Origin: Orbilia blumenaviensis
Taxonomy: Eukaryota; Ascomycota; Orbiliomycetes; Orbiliales; Orbiliaceae
Direction of reading: 5' to 3'
Length of the DNA: 64,000 nucleotides
Assembly: GCA_036872755.1 (NCBI GenBank)
Contig: JAVHNS010000014.1
Span: 620,001-684,000, forward strand
Shown in pieces: positions 10,401 to 23,343 of this stretch. Every line of letters begins with the position of its first letter. Position 1 is the first letter of the stretch. The notes beneath the pieces were generated by a model. That model was not told the origin of the DNA, did not search any database, and saw nothing but the letters and a program-made list of their open reading frames with translations. Position numbers and translations under genes: made by a program.

Positions 10401-13400
10401 TTAATCCTCAGTAAGATCTAAAGTTGGTTTGATTAATTAGTATGGCTTCAAATATTTGACTAGTCTTTTGTTCGTCCTGGATAAAGACTACTCACCTCCG
10501 TATTCCCAAATACCACGTCTACCTTCCTTAGCTTCCTGTTCCTTCTTGCGAAGATCATCGAATCTATCCGCATATGCCTTTTCCCAGGCCTTGAGCTTCC
10601 TTGGAACCATGCACATGCCTTCCTCGATCATAGCCAAGTTGATGTTTTCCTACAGGGATTTAGATGTTAGAGTACTGTCAAGGACTTAGTTCAATAGAAT
10701 CAAGGGGCCTTACATTTGCAGACTTGGACTCATTCTTAAACAGAGTCAATGACATCGTGCCATCCTTCTCGATGAAATCAACATTACCAACCAATTGCTG
10801 GTTTCCAGTAATCTCAAGGAGATAATGCTTAGCATCGTTGATGTACATATCAGAGCCAGGGAATTGGCAAAAACTGAGGACAGCATCGACGGCCTGCGCC
10901 TTAAGCTTCGTGGTCGAGAATTGGGGTTGTGTCAAGGGTCGAAGAGAGGTAAATGGAACGGTCTCGGAGTTACCATAGTCGACGTACAAAACATCGGCCT
11001 TCTTGGCTTCTCTGTCTACCCGACGGACTCTGGCACGATAAAACTCTCCATCTTCGCTGAACTTGGCCGCGACAATGTCTCCAACCTTTGGTGGGCCAGA
11101 GAGTGGTGTCGCATTCGACTTGTTCAAGTGGAAGTTCCTGAACTCAGCCATCATCTTTTCGAGTTGGTCAGTTCCTATGTAAGTTTAGTCATTAGTATCC
11201 TTACTCGTCGTGGAGCGGGAGAATTGAGTGTATCTTACCGGATCCGACCAGTTGGACCTTCATTTTACCGGTCTCATCAACATTGGTAACAACTACATCC
11301 CTATAATCTTGTCTCTTGGTGTATGTTGTCGTGGTGTCCTCGACGCTAGTCGATGCCTCCGCGGTATCATCGGCGTCGTCTTGAGGAGTCCAGTTTTGCC
11401 ACAGGTTCTTTCTGGCTTCCTTTGCGGCCCTCTCAGCGGCGAAAAGCTCAGTTCCATGTCCGCTCTGCTCGGCAGAATAGGCATGGACAGAAGCCAAACC
11501 TTCCTCGACCAAGAGTTTCGCCAGGTTTTCTCGGTTGACATACATGGTGCCAATAAATCCGTTCGCCTTGTCGATTGCCTCAACATCAATCTCGACATCA
11601 CGTTGGAAGGCACGTTTGCTTGTGAACTCTAGGGCCTCTGGTCCGAAAGGCTCGGATTTCTCAGAGGCGTTCCTGGCGGTGCGTGGTGCTCTGATTCCAG
11701 ACAAGACGAATGTTAATCGGACATTCTCCTTTGGGATCAACAACTTAAAGCGAGATCCAGATGCAATGTAGTCGACGACAGCAGGAATGCGTCGCTGTCG
11801 GCTCAGGAAAGAAAGATGAGTCTTGGCTTTTTGTTCGGATTCAGACGCATCAACAACGGGCTTAGGGGCTGGTGCTTTGGGGTTGTGCAACCCTTTCCCT
11901 TCTTGAATGGCAGTTTCCTCTGCGGCCAGGAGGGCATCCCAGATCGGGGAGCGGTCTTCGTCGTCTCTTCGATGTCTGATAACGGTCGCGAGGCCGTTTT
12001 CAATGAGAGATAATGCGACATTCTGGCCAGCGAGAAGTACGGTGGCCATCTCACGCTCTTCGAAACCCTCGGTAGCAGGGCGCTTTCCGTCAATTGTGAC
12101 TTGAACGTGCTTGCCAATGAGCTTCTTGCGAAGAAACTCCTTGGCTTCTGCCTGCCACTGCGAAGGAACCTTTGGATCAGTGTGCCCCGCCGGCCTAGGT
12201 GGAGCCTTGACACTCGATAAGCTGAGCTTCCTCTCGGCGCCAGCCTTGTTTCGGACCCAGATTGTATCCGCAGACTGAACTCTCGATACGACGCAGTCGA
12301 ATCCGGTGTTTGTTTTAGCTTTGACAACGAGTCCCTTCCACATATTTATCCTCTTTTCCTTCGCTCTGCCTTCCTGGGCACGAAGATTAGCCATACCGGC
12401 TCCGAGCATGCTACTATGCTGATCGAAACACCTGGCCAATCCGTCCACCAAAATGAACTCAGCGATAGATCCCTTGGGATGAATAACATGTCCGATGAAT
12501 TGGTTCTGGGGAGATAATCCAACAAGTTCAACTTTGACTGTCCTTTGCAAGAGTCTGGCCTCAACAAAGTTCTTCGACTCCTCGCCGTACTCTTCAGCCG
12601 GGGCATCTGGGCGTTTCGACTGTGGAGCTTTGATACCGGCGACTAGGACGACAATTTGCTGGTGTTCCTTGGGTGTGAGAAGAAGGCGGACAGCGACACG
12701 GTCTCCTGCAATGACCCGCTCAACGACAGCTATTTAGATCCCAGTAAATTAGCATTACCCCCTCGTTGTACTAGGTAGTCAATATGATAATGTGCGCAAA
12801 GCCTACCTTCAATCTGCTGGCCCTTCCACTGCTGAAGGAAAGCGCCAGGAGCCGAGGGGGCCTCGTTATTGATCGTAATCTGGCCGTTGTCTGACTGGCT
12901 CCATTGCCCCTTGTACTCTAGCCTGGCCTTGGTCTCCAATGCTTTCAATTTCTCAACAAGATCCGAGTACTCAGATTGTTCCTCACGTTTACCTACATAA
13001 CATTTCAGACTCGTCAGCACATGTTGTGCCCCATCCCCAGCGGGGCCACTCGCATGAGAGACGAAACGGGAACATGCATACCTGCGTCATCACGAACCTT
13101 GACCCATCCTTCTGCAACAGCATACTCGACAATCGATGGACCATTCGGAACGATAGCAATACCGTACTCGCGGCTACTCGTAGGAACGGTGTACAAGACC
13201 TTGAATTGGATCTCACGGCCGACCAAATTCCTACGAAGGAACTCCCTACTGTTGAAGGCGAATGGCTGCACAAGCCGAATTCGGGGAGCTTCACGTTAGC
13301 TTGCTATGTTAACTCAATCGAGAAACTGAAACCAGCTTCTGCGACGAGATTAAGGGGTATTCAATTCCATACCTCATCCCCTTCTCGCTTCAATCGAGGA

Positions 13401-13522
13401 GCGGTGACAAATGCCAGACTGAGCAGTCGTTCCTTTGATGCGTCGCCTTGAGGAGCGCCCTTGGGAACGAGAACAAGGGTGTCGCCCGACAAGACGGACT
13501 TGACAACGGCAGCTATAGACAT
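10401..13522 (-). CDS. SND1: Tudor staphylococcal nuclease protein (Tudor-SN / Snd1)
   Basis: Seven exons join in one frame: 13522-13373, 13265-13082, 12992-12807, 12729-11239, 11174-10714, 10649-10496 and a 17-base last exon 10417-10401, giving 880 residues, the usual Tudor-SN length. Repeated staphylococcal-nuclease-like (OB-fold) domains fill about residues 1-665, for example VKSVLSGDTLVLV at the start and IAGDRVAVRLLL after the third intron. A Tudor domain lies at about 697-750 (GDIVAAKFSEDGEFYRARV, with VDYGN), inserted in a last partial nuclease fold. The tail reads RRGIWEYGDLTED, typical of the family, and is completed only by the tiny last exon. Tudor-SN is a cytoplasmic RNA-binding protein of stress granules and RNA metabolism; its role in this fungus is inferred from the family. 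Confidence 0.95.
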
Positions 13523-16500
13523 CTTGAATCAATCAATTGGATGGAAACGCCGTGAGCCCGGGAAACAGATGTGGCCCTGGAAAAAGCCGTGAATGAGGAG
13601 GACAATTAAGATATTTCAGAATGTTAGGAAGGATATGATGTTTCGTGTCTACGAGTGGTAAGTAGTGTGGTGTCGTACGGCGTGAGGTTGTTAACTTGAC
13701 ATGGTGTTCTCCAAGCTCCACCTGTCAAAAGTAGTAACCCGAGCAAACATCACAGCTCGGACTGGCCAGGCTTCCCCGGATCTCAATATTATATTGATAG
13801 CTGGTGGAGATATCGAAAATTAAACCACAGCACAGGCAATCTATCTGAATCTCGACTATCTACAGCGTCTTACCATCTCCGGCACCCGAAACTGACTGTC
13901 GTGGCCTCCAATTTTACTCGCGGCTAATGAGCGTCTTGATCAAGCCCCTCGAAAAATCCAACACTCAGCTGCTGCCATATCAGCCACTTTCAAAACGCCT
14001 CTTCATCTGCCATACGAAAGGAACACAGCTCAGATGCCTGCGAGCATCAAATACCCCCCCAACAGCCTTATCGATCTATCCCAAACAGCGCTATCCAGCT
14101 CTCAACGGAGTCCAAGCTCAGGCACATCGAACTTTGCGTCAGCAGTATTTCTTGGGGTCGGTTTCACGCTAATACTAACTCACATTTCCTCTAGTTCTGC
14201 GATATTATCGTCAAACCACATGGCGAGGAAAGGCGCTATGTCAGAATCCCATGACCCAGGGCGTTGGGATCGCAGATACAATTGCTTCAGGTCATCTTAG
14301 GCTAGCCTACGCCCTCTGACCACGACGCTGTCTCTCACCAGAGCGACGACGGATCGTGGCTGTATCAGGTACCCGGTTTCACCCACGCCTCAAAAGGCCG
14401 AGATTCCTAAAGGGGTCCGACTGCCGACGTATATTCGACATCGGGAAATCTAGGATCCGATTTTCTTCTCTTCCAGCTTCTCAAAATAGACGGAAAATAG
14501 CCAATAAAGACGATTGACAACCGTGCTAGACTTATTTTTACTTTATACAAAACGCCACGTTGACTCTCGTTAATGCGAGTATGTCCGGCATGATCAGGTA
14601 GAGATGAAGGCCAGAACACAGGGAGAAGAAGAAAAAACCGGACATGAGGCTTCATTGACTTTTCACTCCTCTCTCACTACGGATGTCGGCAATACCAATG
14701 AACAAAATATCCCAAATGACGAGAGTAGACTAACCCCGAAGGCGATGCCGACGCCTTTTGGAGACTTTCCGTTTCGGTCCGGAAGGCATCCAAATGCAAG
14801 TGTAGACGGCGTACATGTGTATGCGTATACGAAGGGCAATTTCTGGTTATCATTCTCGCCAAGTAATATGAAGACCCTGCTGAGTGGCTTGCTTGGTGGA
14901 AAATATAACGGTTTTCCCTCCAGTTACAGACTTCCTGAGACCTTTGAAGCCCATTCGGTCTCCCGTATGAGGGTCATTCTGTGAGACAATGTTCGGGGAC
15001 CTAATATTAATTGCATCGGGGTGTGAGGTTCCTCCCCGAAGATCAACGAGATTCTCGACTTGTCAACCAACATGCAACATGGCCCCCGTGGTAAGGAGTC
15101 GGATGAGCTAGTTGGCGGTCTGTTGCGCGAATGGGACGGCTCGACTGTTCGACGACAATTTGAACCAGCTGAGATAGGTTCCTTCATGATACAGGGGAAG
15201 CAAGATACACGACCCGTCTATAGAGAGTACACACAGCTTGGCTGTTCTGTACCAACATCAATCGTTTCTGATTTTCGCCGCCAACATTCAACACAACTCG
15301 AGGAATACCCCCCTCCCCTGAGTTCCCTAAACTAAAAAGAAGTTATCTCCAAAAATAAAATAAATAATAAAAAAATGTCATGATTCCTATTCGGAACATT
15401 GTCTCAGAAGGCCTTAAAGGTTAAATCTATATGGGAATAGGTGCACTGAAGTGGGAAAGCAAAATCTGGCTATTGCACCCGTCGCTTAAAATGAAATTGT
15501 CGCGGCGTCGAGCTTCGGTTGGTTATCAAAACCCTTTTCCACGACGACAAGACCTGGACCCTGCGTTTGACCAGTTGAGCACCACGTGCCATTTGCCATC
15601 CGGATACCTAGTTCTAGACTGGCATGGCCAGAGGGAAGGCTTGCTACTATTCCATTTTACAACGTTGAACCCGCAAACCTCCAAGGGTTTGAATGTTACA
15701 TGTACATGTAATATTCGCCCGGCCATTTCGAAAAGGAAATAGCTGACTATGCGTGAAAAAATGGGTTTGATATAATAATGTATTTTGTTTGTTTTCAAAT
15801 CACCATGTCCTTGAGCTTGTTAGAGGTTATACCTCGTGGTCCGTTCGCAATATTTATCCATCCAGATGGTCACGTTGAAACCCTACAGGCGTTCGTTTAG
15901 GCACTTCTGGCTGTGTTCATGCCGGTAGTATTAGTCTCGTCAACATTTTATCTGCACGACGAACTACTTTCGGATCATGAGGAGGGGTAAGTCTGATATC
16001 GCATCTACATACCAGCAGCCACGCTCTGTAGTTAGCATGGCGGGACTTTTTTTGGCCTTTTGTGTAAGATCCAGATTTGATGTTCTGACCAGGATCTTTC
16101 GCTGCACTGCATGATATTTTTAATTCTATAAAAGGTAGAACTAGCGTTTTTTTTTTTTTTTTAACCACGAAAAAAGCGGGGAGATTGGGACGACGGTGTT
16201 TGGGCTTAACCAGGTCCACGGTCCAGGTGTTTCCCCACGGGAGAGAGCTCTTTGCACGAATCGCTTCTGCTAGAGCGACTCGGGTGAACAGAACCCGACC
16301 GCAACTCCCAGAGCTTATCAACCACCCGTGGGTTTAGAAGTCGAGGAATTTTAGGAAACCGTCATGTGAACACTTTTTTTTCCCCTACGCTGGCCAGCTG
16401 GCAAAATGCTGTGCAATGGGAGATGTTTTTCTGAAGCAGAGTTAGATTAAGTCGAGGAAAGAGCGCGAAAATCGTCGGTCATGCAGGCATGTTATTCCGA

Positions 16501-19500
16501 GTGAATACATTCCGAACCTATTTGAATTTATTTGGAGATAACATCCCATTGCCAATTGGAACTGTTGGATTCGAAGCTATCGGATGCTGTGCGAGGAGAA
16601 TAGTCCTGTCCATATACCCACCCGGAGAGAGAAAAGTTTAATCCAACACTACAAAGCGCCACTTCAAAGATCGAGATTCATAAAAGTCTATGATATTGCT
16701 TTAGACGGTTAAAGGAAAGGCAAATGGGAAAGTTTTTTTTCAATGCCCGCTTTTTTTTTTTTTTGAATCCCTTTCTTGTACTTTATAGATCGATCGAGAA
16801 TCGTATTCTTGAATGATCTGATCGGACGATGTTAACCGTTAGCCAGTCCGTGCGCTAGTGCCGAAGTCCTTAAGGCAGCTCGTTACATACATACCCCTCC
16901 GGAGAAAGGTTTTCCTGTAGATTGCCACATGATGCTGAATATATGAGGAGTGGCATGATATCTAGAAGCTAATCGAGCTAGGCGCTTTCCCTCGCACGAG
17001 GCGGGGGCAGTGGCATTTTTGAATATGCACAAAGAATGTCAACATTCTTTTTTATTCCTTTTAATAATACTCGTAATTTGGGTCCGTTCATATTTTTCGA
17101 ACTCAAGTAACTCCCAACTACTGCTAGTCTGGGCTCTAGCTCGCTAACCTGACACCAACAAGCATCGGTGTTTTCGAGCTAAAGTAGCCCAACGTTAGTA
17201 TTTAATTGGGTCCTAACGGCGCCGTCCCGAAAACAAAAAGCTAAAGGAAGACGCCGTCGGGGCCAGCTGACGAAGCATTAGCGGGTGAGTATTAAGATCT
17301 TCCAGAATACTTCCATTCCAATGGCGTTTTTAGTCGCTTTCAGGTGCATTTCCAACCCTCTTTTAATTGATATTGAGGGGACAATTGAAGGCGCACATGT
17401 ATCAAGAAAAGGCGGGATCTGGATCGGTTATACTAGCCCAGCAACCGGGGTGGTACAAACCGTTTGATCAGTGGCCGCTCGAGCCTTTATGATTTGTTGG
17501 AAGCGTGGGAAAGTTTTGACGCCCTTGAAGATCGAACAATGTCTCGACATCCTTGAGCTTGATTGACCTACGGGCCTTCGAGGAATGAAAGCTCGAATGT
17601 CAAAGAGATTGTCGTCAATTAAGTGGAGCCGTGTGTGTGAATGAAGTTCAAACTCTACATGACACATGCTGATCCAGGTACGACATGCCAATCAATCGTG
17701 AGTAGCTGCCGCAGGTTAACCACACTCTGTTGTCTTGTACCATACTGTCCTTTGGTTCCCCCAAAGGTTTCCAGTGTCCTGGGAAGGATATCTCCGGGGG
17801 CGTCCAGTACCTAATACCTAGCGCTGTATTAGAATGCTAGCTTTCTAGATCCTACAGCAATTTCGAGATTCGCAAATATATGTTTGTAGATGATCTATGC
17901 TATCAATCTCTGACACTGGTGCGAGGTTGCGATTCGAAGTATGTGCACACAAATATGAACCGGCCTAATTAGCTAAATGAACCGCTTTCTTGTTTCTTCT
18001 GCCGAACCCATAACCGCTCAGGGACGACAGGATCGCAGAAGACTGCTGCCATCTGCTTCCGGGTGTGAAGGGATCAGCACTGCAAGTAATAGCAAAGCAA
18101 AGGAAAATATCGCTGGCCTGGCCTGGGGCGATGTCCTATTTCCCCGTCAAGTAATGATGTCGCACTTTGGAAATTTCTCGTAAGGCAGTTCGAGCTTCAC
18201 GTAACATTATGTGCACTTGAGAGCGTAATTGTTATCAAATCATATCAGGACCCGAAAACCTTCCAAGCCTGTATTGCAAAACGACAAGGTCCATATGCAT
18301 GCTGCGAGTCAAAAATGTCAGGTAGCAGACGCCCAAAAAAAAAAAAAAAAAAAAAAAAGCCCAACCACCCAAGTTCGGGTTCAGATGGCAGAGAACAACT
18401 GTGGGAATTTCTTAGTTGAGCTCTGTTAATACAACCCCAGAGGTTTGTCGCATTTATGTGCAATATAATTTTTCTTCTTATGCAGGATCGAAACATAAAT
18501 TGGACCAAATGACCTGAAGCATATAGGCAGACAGTAGTATATACTCGATTAGGGATTATGTTTGGGCTACACCGTCTGAAAAATTAGGCTGGGTGAGGGA
18601 TAAAAACGCCCGTTTGTGCATCCGATAAAGAGTGGCCAGCTACGGATACACCGTCGGGGATATGTGTGTGATCGCAGACGCTGTTGGAAGGCCAGCTGGC
18701 TGTGCAAAAACAAAGAAATAATAGGCCTGTCCTGTTGGTTAGGACCTAGCTTGTGGCTCGGGTCGGCGGTCTTAGGCATGAACCTTTTTTCTGAGTCGCA
18801 TGGGGTACCTGTTACGGGACCTCTTATTCGCGAAGTATCACCAGCATGCCGAGGGAGTGTGAATACCAGCCCACACGTATTTGCAATGTCAACGTGACAA
18901 CGAAAAAAGCCACCCTCCCACCCAAAAACGAAAAAAAAAAAAAGAGTGAGTGATGCTGATGGGCTATATGGGGGATGGGAGGATGCCAATATTGGGGATT
19001 CCAGGCCAGGAGGGCGAATTGATCAAAGCCGCAAGGTATCTTCGCAATCATACACGTATATACGTGTTCCGGCCGTATTATTCAATCACATTACCTTTCT
19101 CCGTCTAGCTAGTTACAGAGATCTGGAAGCAGGTATGCAAAGGAAAGTAAGCTCTGCGACGCCTCGTAAGTTAAAATAGAAAAGTGGACACTTGCAGAGG
19201 AGAGATGCCTGCGGTTGGCGTTATTGCGAACTCTCCTCTCTTTGACCCTGACCCTCATTTTCATCTTCCTTGATCCGGTGAGAGGGTTCATGCATGGGGC
19301 CGGAAAGACCAGGACTGAGAAACCGTATTGAAGTTCAGAAAATAAAGAAGGAAAGAAGGAAAGCGAAAAAAAGTGATAGCAGAAGCACTGACTGGTTGGC
19401 TCACCGGCTGCCAGTCTTGGCCATGGCTTGCATTTCCCATCTTTCAGCAGCTCAAGCTCGCTTTGCCTGGCCATAGCTGCAATAGTAATATCATATAGGC

Positions 19501-20590
19501 GGCTTTGGGGCAGGCAGACAGGCCCCAAAAAGGGCCATGGGGGGTGGTTCAATAACCCTTCAGCGGCTGCAATTTTTAGTCAGTTTGACTCGGCTGGACG
19601 GATTTCCTCTGCACGATCAATGCTCCAGGTCACCATCTCGACTGCATATTTTTGCCATTCGCAGGAAGCAAGCGGATGCGGATGAGGTAAGCTAGGTGGC
19701 CCAAACAGAGCACAAGATGACCTCTTTGTACCGTCGGCTCCATCTGAGGTCTCTTTGAAGTAGCATCTGCACTCGTCAACTCGGCCTGTTTTCAGGACCC
19801 CGAACGTCAAGGCCGCGGTCCCACGCTATGCGGCAGATAGAAAAGAGCATCACCAAGCTTCGCAAAGCAAGACCATCTTTTTTGTCTTGGATATTGCTAA
19901 TTAGTAGTAAACTATGTAGTAGTAGGATCGATAGTTCGATCGCGGGAGGGAAAAAGGAAAAAAAAGAAAAGAAATACCACCCTCCGGTCTCTTCCCCCAA
20001 TGCAATGCTGCCCCGGGGATGGTGAATGCACAAACGGGGGCACGGCTCCCTGGGGGCCGTTGGGACTATCCGGACTAGCCCACAGACCCCTGTCACTCTG
20101 ATGCAGTCATCCATCATCGCCCCATTCGCTTTACATAGGGAAAGCCTGGAATTTTTGCTATTGCCTTGGTTTTGGTCTAAGCTGCCAACAACCCCCTCCA
20201 CTTCCACTGAAAAAGGATATATAGACATCCTCTCCTCCCTCTTGACCCAACTTATATTTTTCAGACGGCCAGTATTAAATTAAACCAAAATACCAACATA
20301 ACAATCCAATTCTACTCAAGTACCCTTACAATTCCTTACTTCAGAAATTGTATTGTCAAGCATCACTTACCTCAACTACGAATCGTTTATATATATTGCG
20401 ACTGCCAATACTACAAAGCCCCGCCATCCAAACAAACAAGAAAAGAAGTCCCAAAAAAGAAGGCGTCGATTGCAAACCGCGATATAATCACATTTGGTGA
20501 CAGCATATCCTCTGGAAGCAATTTTTTTTTCACAGACAACAGAATAAACGGTCTTCTATAGACTGATCACCAATCTTCTTACCCTTCAAA
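13523..20590. other. Gene-poor interval, about 7 kb
   Basis: The first few hundred bases are the promoter side of the Tudor-SN gene. Beyond this I find no supported gene on either strand: open frames of up to about 147 codons (for example 14604-14984, 15431-15742, 19552-19109) have no domains, no splice partners and overlapping rival frames. Homopolymer tracts occur at 16148-16162 (T15), 16751-16764 (T14) and 18335-18358 (A24). From about 20190 the sequence turns promoter-like and pyrimidine-rich ahead of the small gene at 20591. No tRNA-like B box was noticed. Confidence 0.45.
20216..20225 (+). promoter_or_regulatory. TATA-like box of the small cysteine-rich gene
   Basis: A GGATATATAG element is followed directly by a CT-rich stretch (CATCCTCTCCTCCCTC) typical of fungal transcription start regions. 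It lies about 365 bases ahead of the ATG at 20591, leaving an A/C-rich leader. Inferred from pattern only. Confidence 0.4.
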
Positions 20591-20776
20591 ATGTACTCCT
20601 GCATCAACCAGACCCGAGGCTGCCGCGGCCGATGTAACGTTCTAGGAGGCAGATGTGGAGACTGCCTACAGCTCAACCTCAGAAGACCTATCTCAGTATT
20701 TGCTGGCACGCGAGATTTCTCCGCGCCAAAGATTGATCTATCTGCGCTTCAGATGGACAGCGCCTCCACCCGATAA
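20591..20776 (+). CDS. Small cysteine-rich protein, 61 residues
   Basis: A single short open frame with a good start context (CAAAATG). Cysteines at positions 4, 11, 15, 22 and 25 give the pattern C-x6-C-x3-C-x6-C-x2-C, and the region is rich in glycine and arginine (TRGCRGRCN, GGRCGDC). There is no signal peptide. The pattern could bind a metal ion as a small zinc knuckle. The TATA-like box, CT block and A/C-rich leader upstream look like a real, possibly highly expressed or stress-induced, transcript. The T-rich tract downstream (21130-21180) could be 3' untranslated sequence. I do not recognise a named family; the tail after residue 30 is hydrophilic without motifs. It is the only credible gene in the surrounding 14 kb. 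Confidence 0.5.
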   Translation: MYSCINQTRGCRGRCNVLGGRCGDCLQLNLRRPISVFAGTRDFSAPKIDLSALQMDSASTR

Positions 20777-22792
20777 ACACACCAGTGTACCATACCATGG
20801 TACTTCGATTCCATTCTTTCGAAATGGCCGATAGCTAGCTCGAGCTAGCCAGGCTGCAGCTCCTGCACGGCATCCCATTCGAGTCCAATCGTTTTCAATT
20901 CCTCACACTGCGACAGTCCCCTCCGACGCTCAGTGGCATTTTCCCTGATCCGATCTTTCACTGTACCATCACGACTCTGACGACCATCCTGATATCCCCC
21001 CCACCGAACTTTACACTGTTTCCTTGAGTTTTGTATATTTTGGAAGGTTCATTGAGCGAGTTTTTGTTTGATAAAAATCCATACACCGGCGTTGGAATTT
21101 GCTTGTGAGAGGGAGGGGGATTCTTCTGGAAGATTTTCTCGACATCTATCAGACCCATATCTTTTTTCTTTTTTTTCTTCTTCCCATGTTTGATATCCAT
21201 TTCCCGGCGCACATGAATCAGTACTATTTCCCCCAATAACTTGTGTATTTCTGGTCAACCTTTTAAGCCTTGGTTCGTTTTCACTTCTCTCTACATTATT
21301 TTCCTATGTCACGCCTTTTTTTAAATTTTATAATCCTGTATATGTACAATAATTTGTTAGACAAACCACTACCACTTCTATTCTTCACACATTGATTGCC
21401 CCAAAGGAAGAAAAATCCTCTTAGAGAAAATTTTATCCCTTAACAAATTGATTGCCAATGCAACATAAAAAGCCAAAGTAAAAATAAAAACCCACTCTCC
21501 ACTAGATTCAGGAACCGTTTTTTTTTTTTTTTTTTTTTTGTTCTCCTTTGCCACTTCGTCGATGAAATTTGTGGTCCCTCCGAGTGCGCCCGCCCTTGCG
21601 CCAGGATACGGTCAGTCCGGTGTTTGAGGTTGATACAAACATCTGGTCCACCTGAGGTTAAGCCCCGGACGCTTACCGAATTCTTCCCTCCGTTCGAGAA
21701 AGGGGAAAGCCAAAAGCTATTAGCAAAAAGCTCAGAGCTCTTCTGTTCAACCCTATCTTGCGAGAGCGGACCTTCGAATCATGAGAAAGGAACGGAATTC
21801 AACGTTATTCCTTGTTGAAAAAAGCGCCCCCGAAGAGCGAGAGAAAAAAAAAAAAAAAAAAAAAAGTGAAAATACCCACCAACGGTTTACTAAAAAAAAT
21901 GTTAGCTCTATGGAGACAGTTTATCCCTTGTTGTAACTGTTGCAATGTAGTTTAGAAGCTAAAAGAGACCAAAGAAATGACCGTGCGAAGCGCCTGCAAT
22001 TGTTGGCTTCCAATGGCTAATCCATCTTTGCCCCAAAGAATCAGTTTAGGGACTGCCAAAGAGAAAAATCATCTGATGTTCGTGTTGGCTAAATCCAACC
22101 TGCAGTGCAGGCCAGACTACTGTGCAACAGCTATTACCACGCACGCCAAATAACTAAGAATGCATACGCCATCCTCGCACAAGAATCATAAAAAGATTAT
22201 GAGAGGGAGATGCATGTGCAGCCAACTAGTACATTACATAGATAGCAACTGCAGGATCCTGTGCTCTGTGCTCTGCTGTCAGGCTGCTAACGCTGCGGCG
22301 GGACAAGGAGAGAGGGGGATCTGCTCATGAAATGCATTGTTCCCCTCCAATCTCATCTTGCATCTTGAAATCCAAGTCCCTCCCTTACTAAAAGCCTAAG
22401 TGCTGGCATATGTCCTCCTTACTAACTTTTCGGGTTTGGCAATGACGCAAAGGCTCATTATAGTTTAGCCAGTAATTTTATTTTATTTATTTTTTTCGCG
22501 TGGAGGTCACCGCATCTTGGAGTCCAGCCCGTATACAGACCTCAAGGCTCTGAGCGGGGGGGAGGGGAGGGGTGGACGAACTCGACCTGCTACTATTATC
22601 TGCCAGCGAATAGGGCGACGGCGTTGGTGATGATATGGGAGGCCTACGCAAAGCTGCGTTCATTGCAACCGTAAGACTCAGATCCGTTCTTTGTGCGCCG
22701 ATGACCTCTGTCTTCTACCGAAGTTCTATATCTGACGAATCACCGTTTTCGAACATCGCAGGACTGCTCCCACCTGCAACACGCAGACGTGG

Positions 22793-22795
<3 letters not shown>

Positions 22796-22838
<43 letters not shown>
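22796..22838. repeat. Poly(T) tract, 43 bases
   Basis: The longest homopolymer in the window, uninterrupted T on the plus strand. It could be a retroelement tail on the minus strand, but no element body or target-site duplication is evident. Its length may also be affected by sequencing slippage. Confidence 0.9.
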
Positions 22839-23324
22839 CCTTTCCCAATGGCTGCCCCCGGGGGTCGGAGATGGTGTGGTCCCGTGATAAGCTCTGGACA
22901 GGGAGCTGTGACAACGCTGGTGACGTACTGCAACCTGGGAGGACGATGCATGTTATTAGTTCGTCTATGTGTCGGCCAAGCAGTGCAGTATCAGATAGAC
23001 AGACCCATGGTTTTGCTGCAAATTCTGTGGGGTGGAAGAAAGAGGTTAGTGGGAAAAAGCAGCTCCATCCAGTCCTTTTCTTAGTAAAGCTCCACTTTTA
23101 GCTCGGTGATTGCAATTGCTTGACCTAAACAGACACCTTAGCAAATGGTATAGTCTCTGTCCATCTACCTCCATTCACGGCCTACTGCGACCCGTTTGGC
23201 GAAGTCAAAGTGCCTATCTCATGTGCATGCTCGTCTACGTAACCAGAGACCACCGTCCACACCCGTCAGGCCTCGGCAGGCGGTAGTAAGGAAGTCAAGC
23301 AGTCCAAGAGAAAGCACCGACATC

Positions 23325-23343
23325 CATACATACATACATACAT
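23325..23343. repeat. CATA microsatellite
   Basis: Four perfect CATA units plus CAT in non-coding sequence. Confidence 0.85.

Noticed and set aside
13927..14300. Overlapping 80-88 codon frames right of the Tudor-SN gene
   Set aside because: No start context, domain or consistent splice structure; probably the promoter flank.
22635..23084. 149-codon frame containing polyphenylalanine (and polylysine frames on the other strand)
   Set aside because: An artefact of translating the T43 tract.
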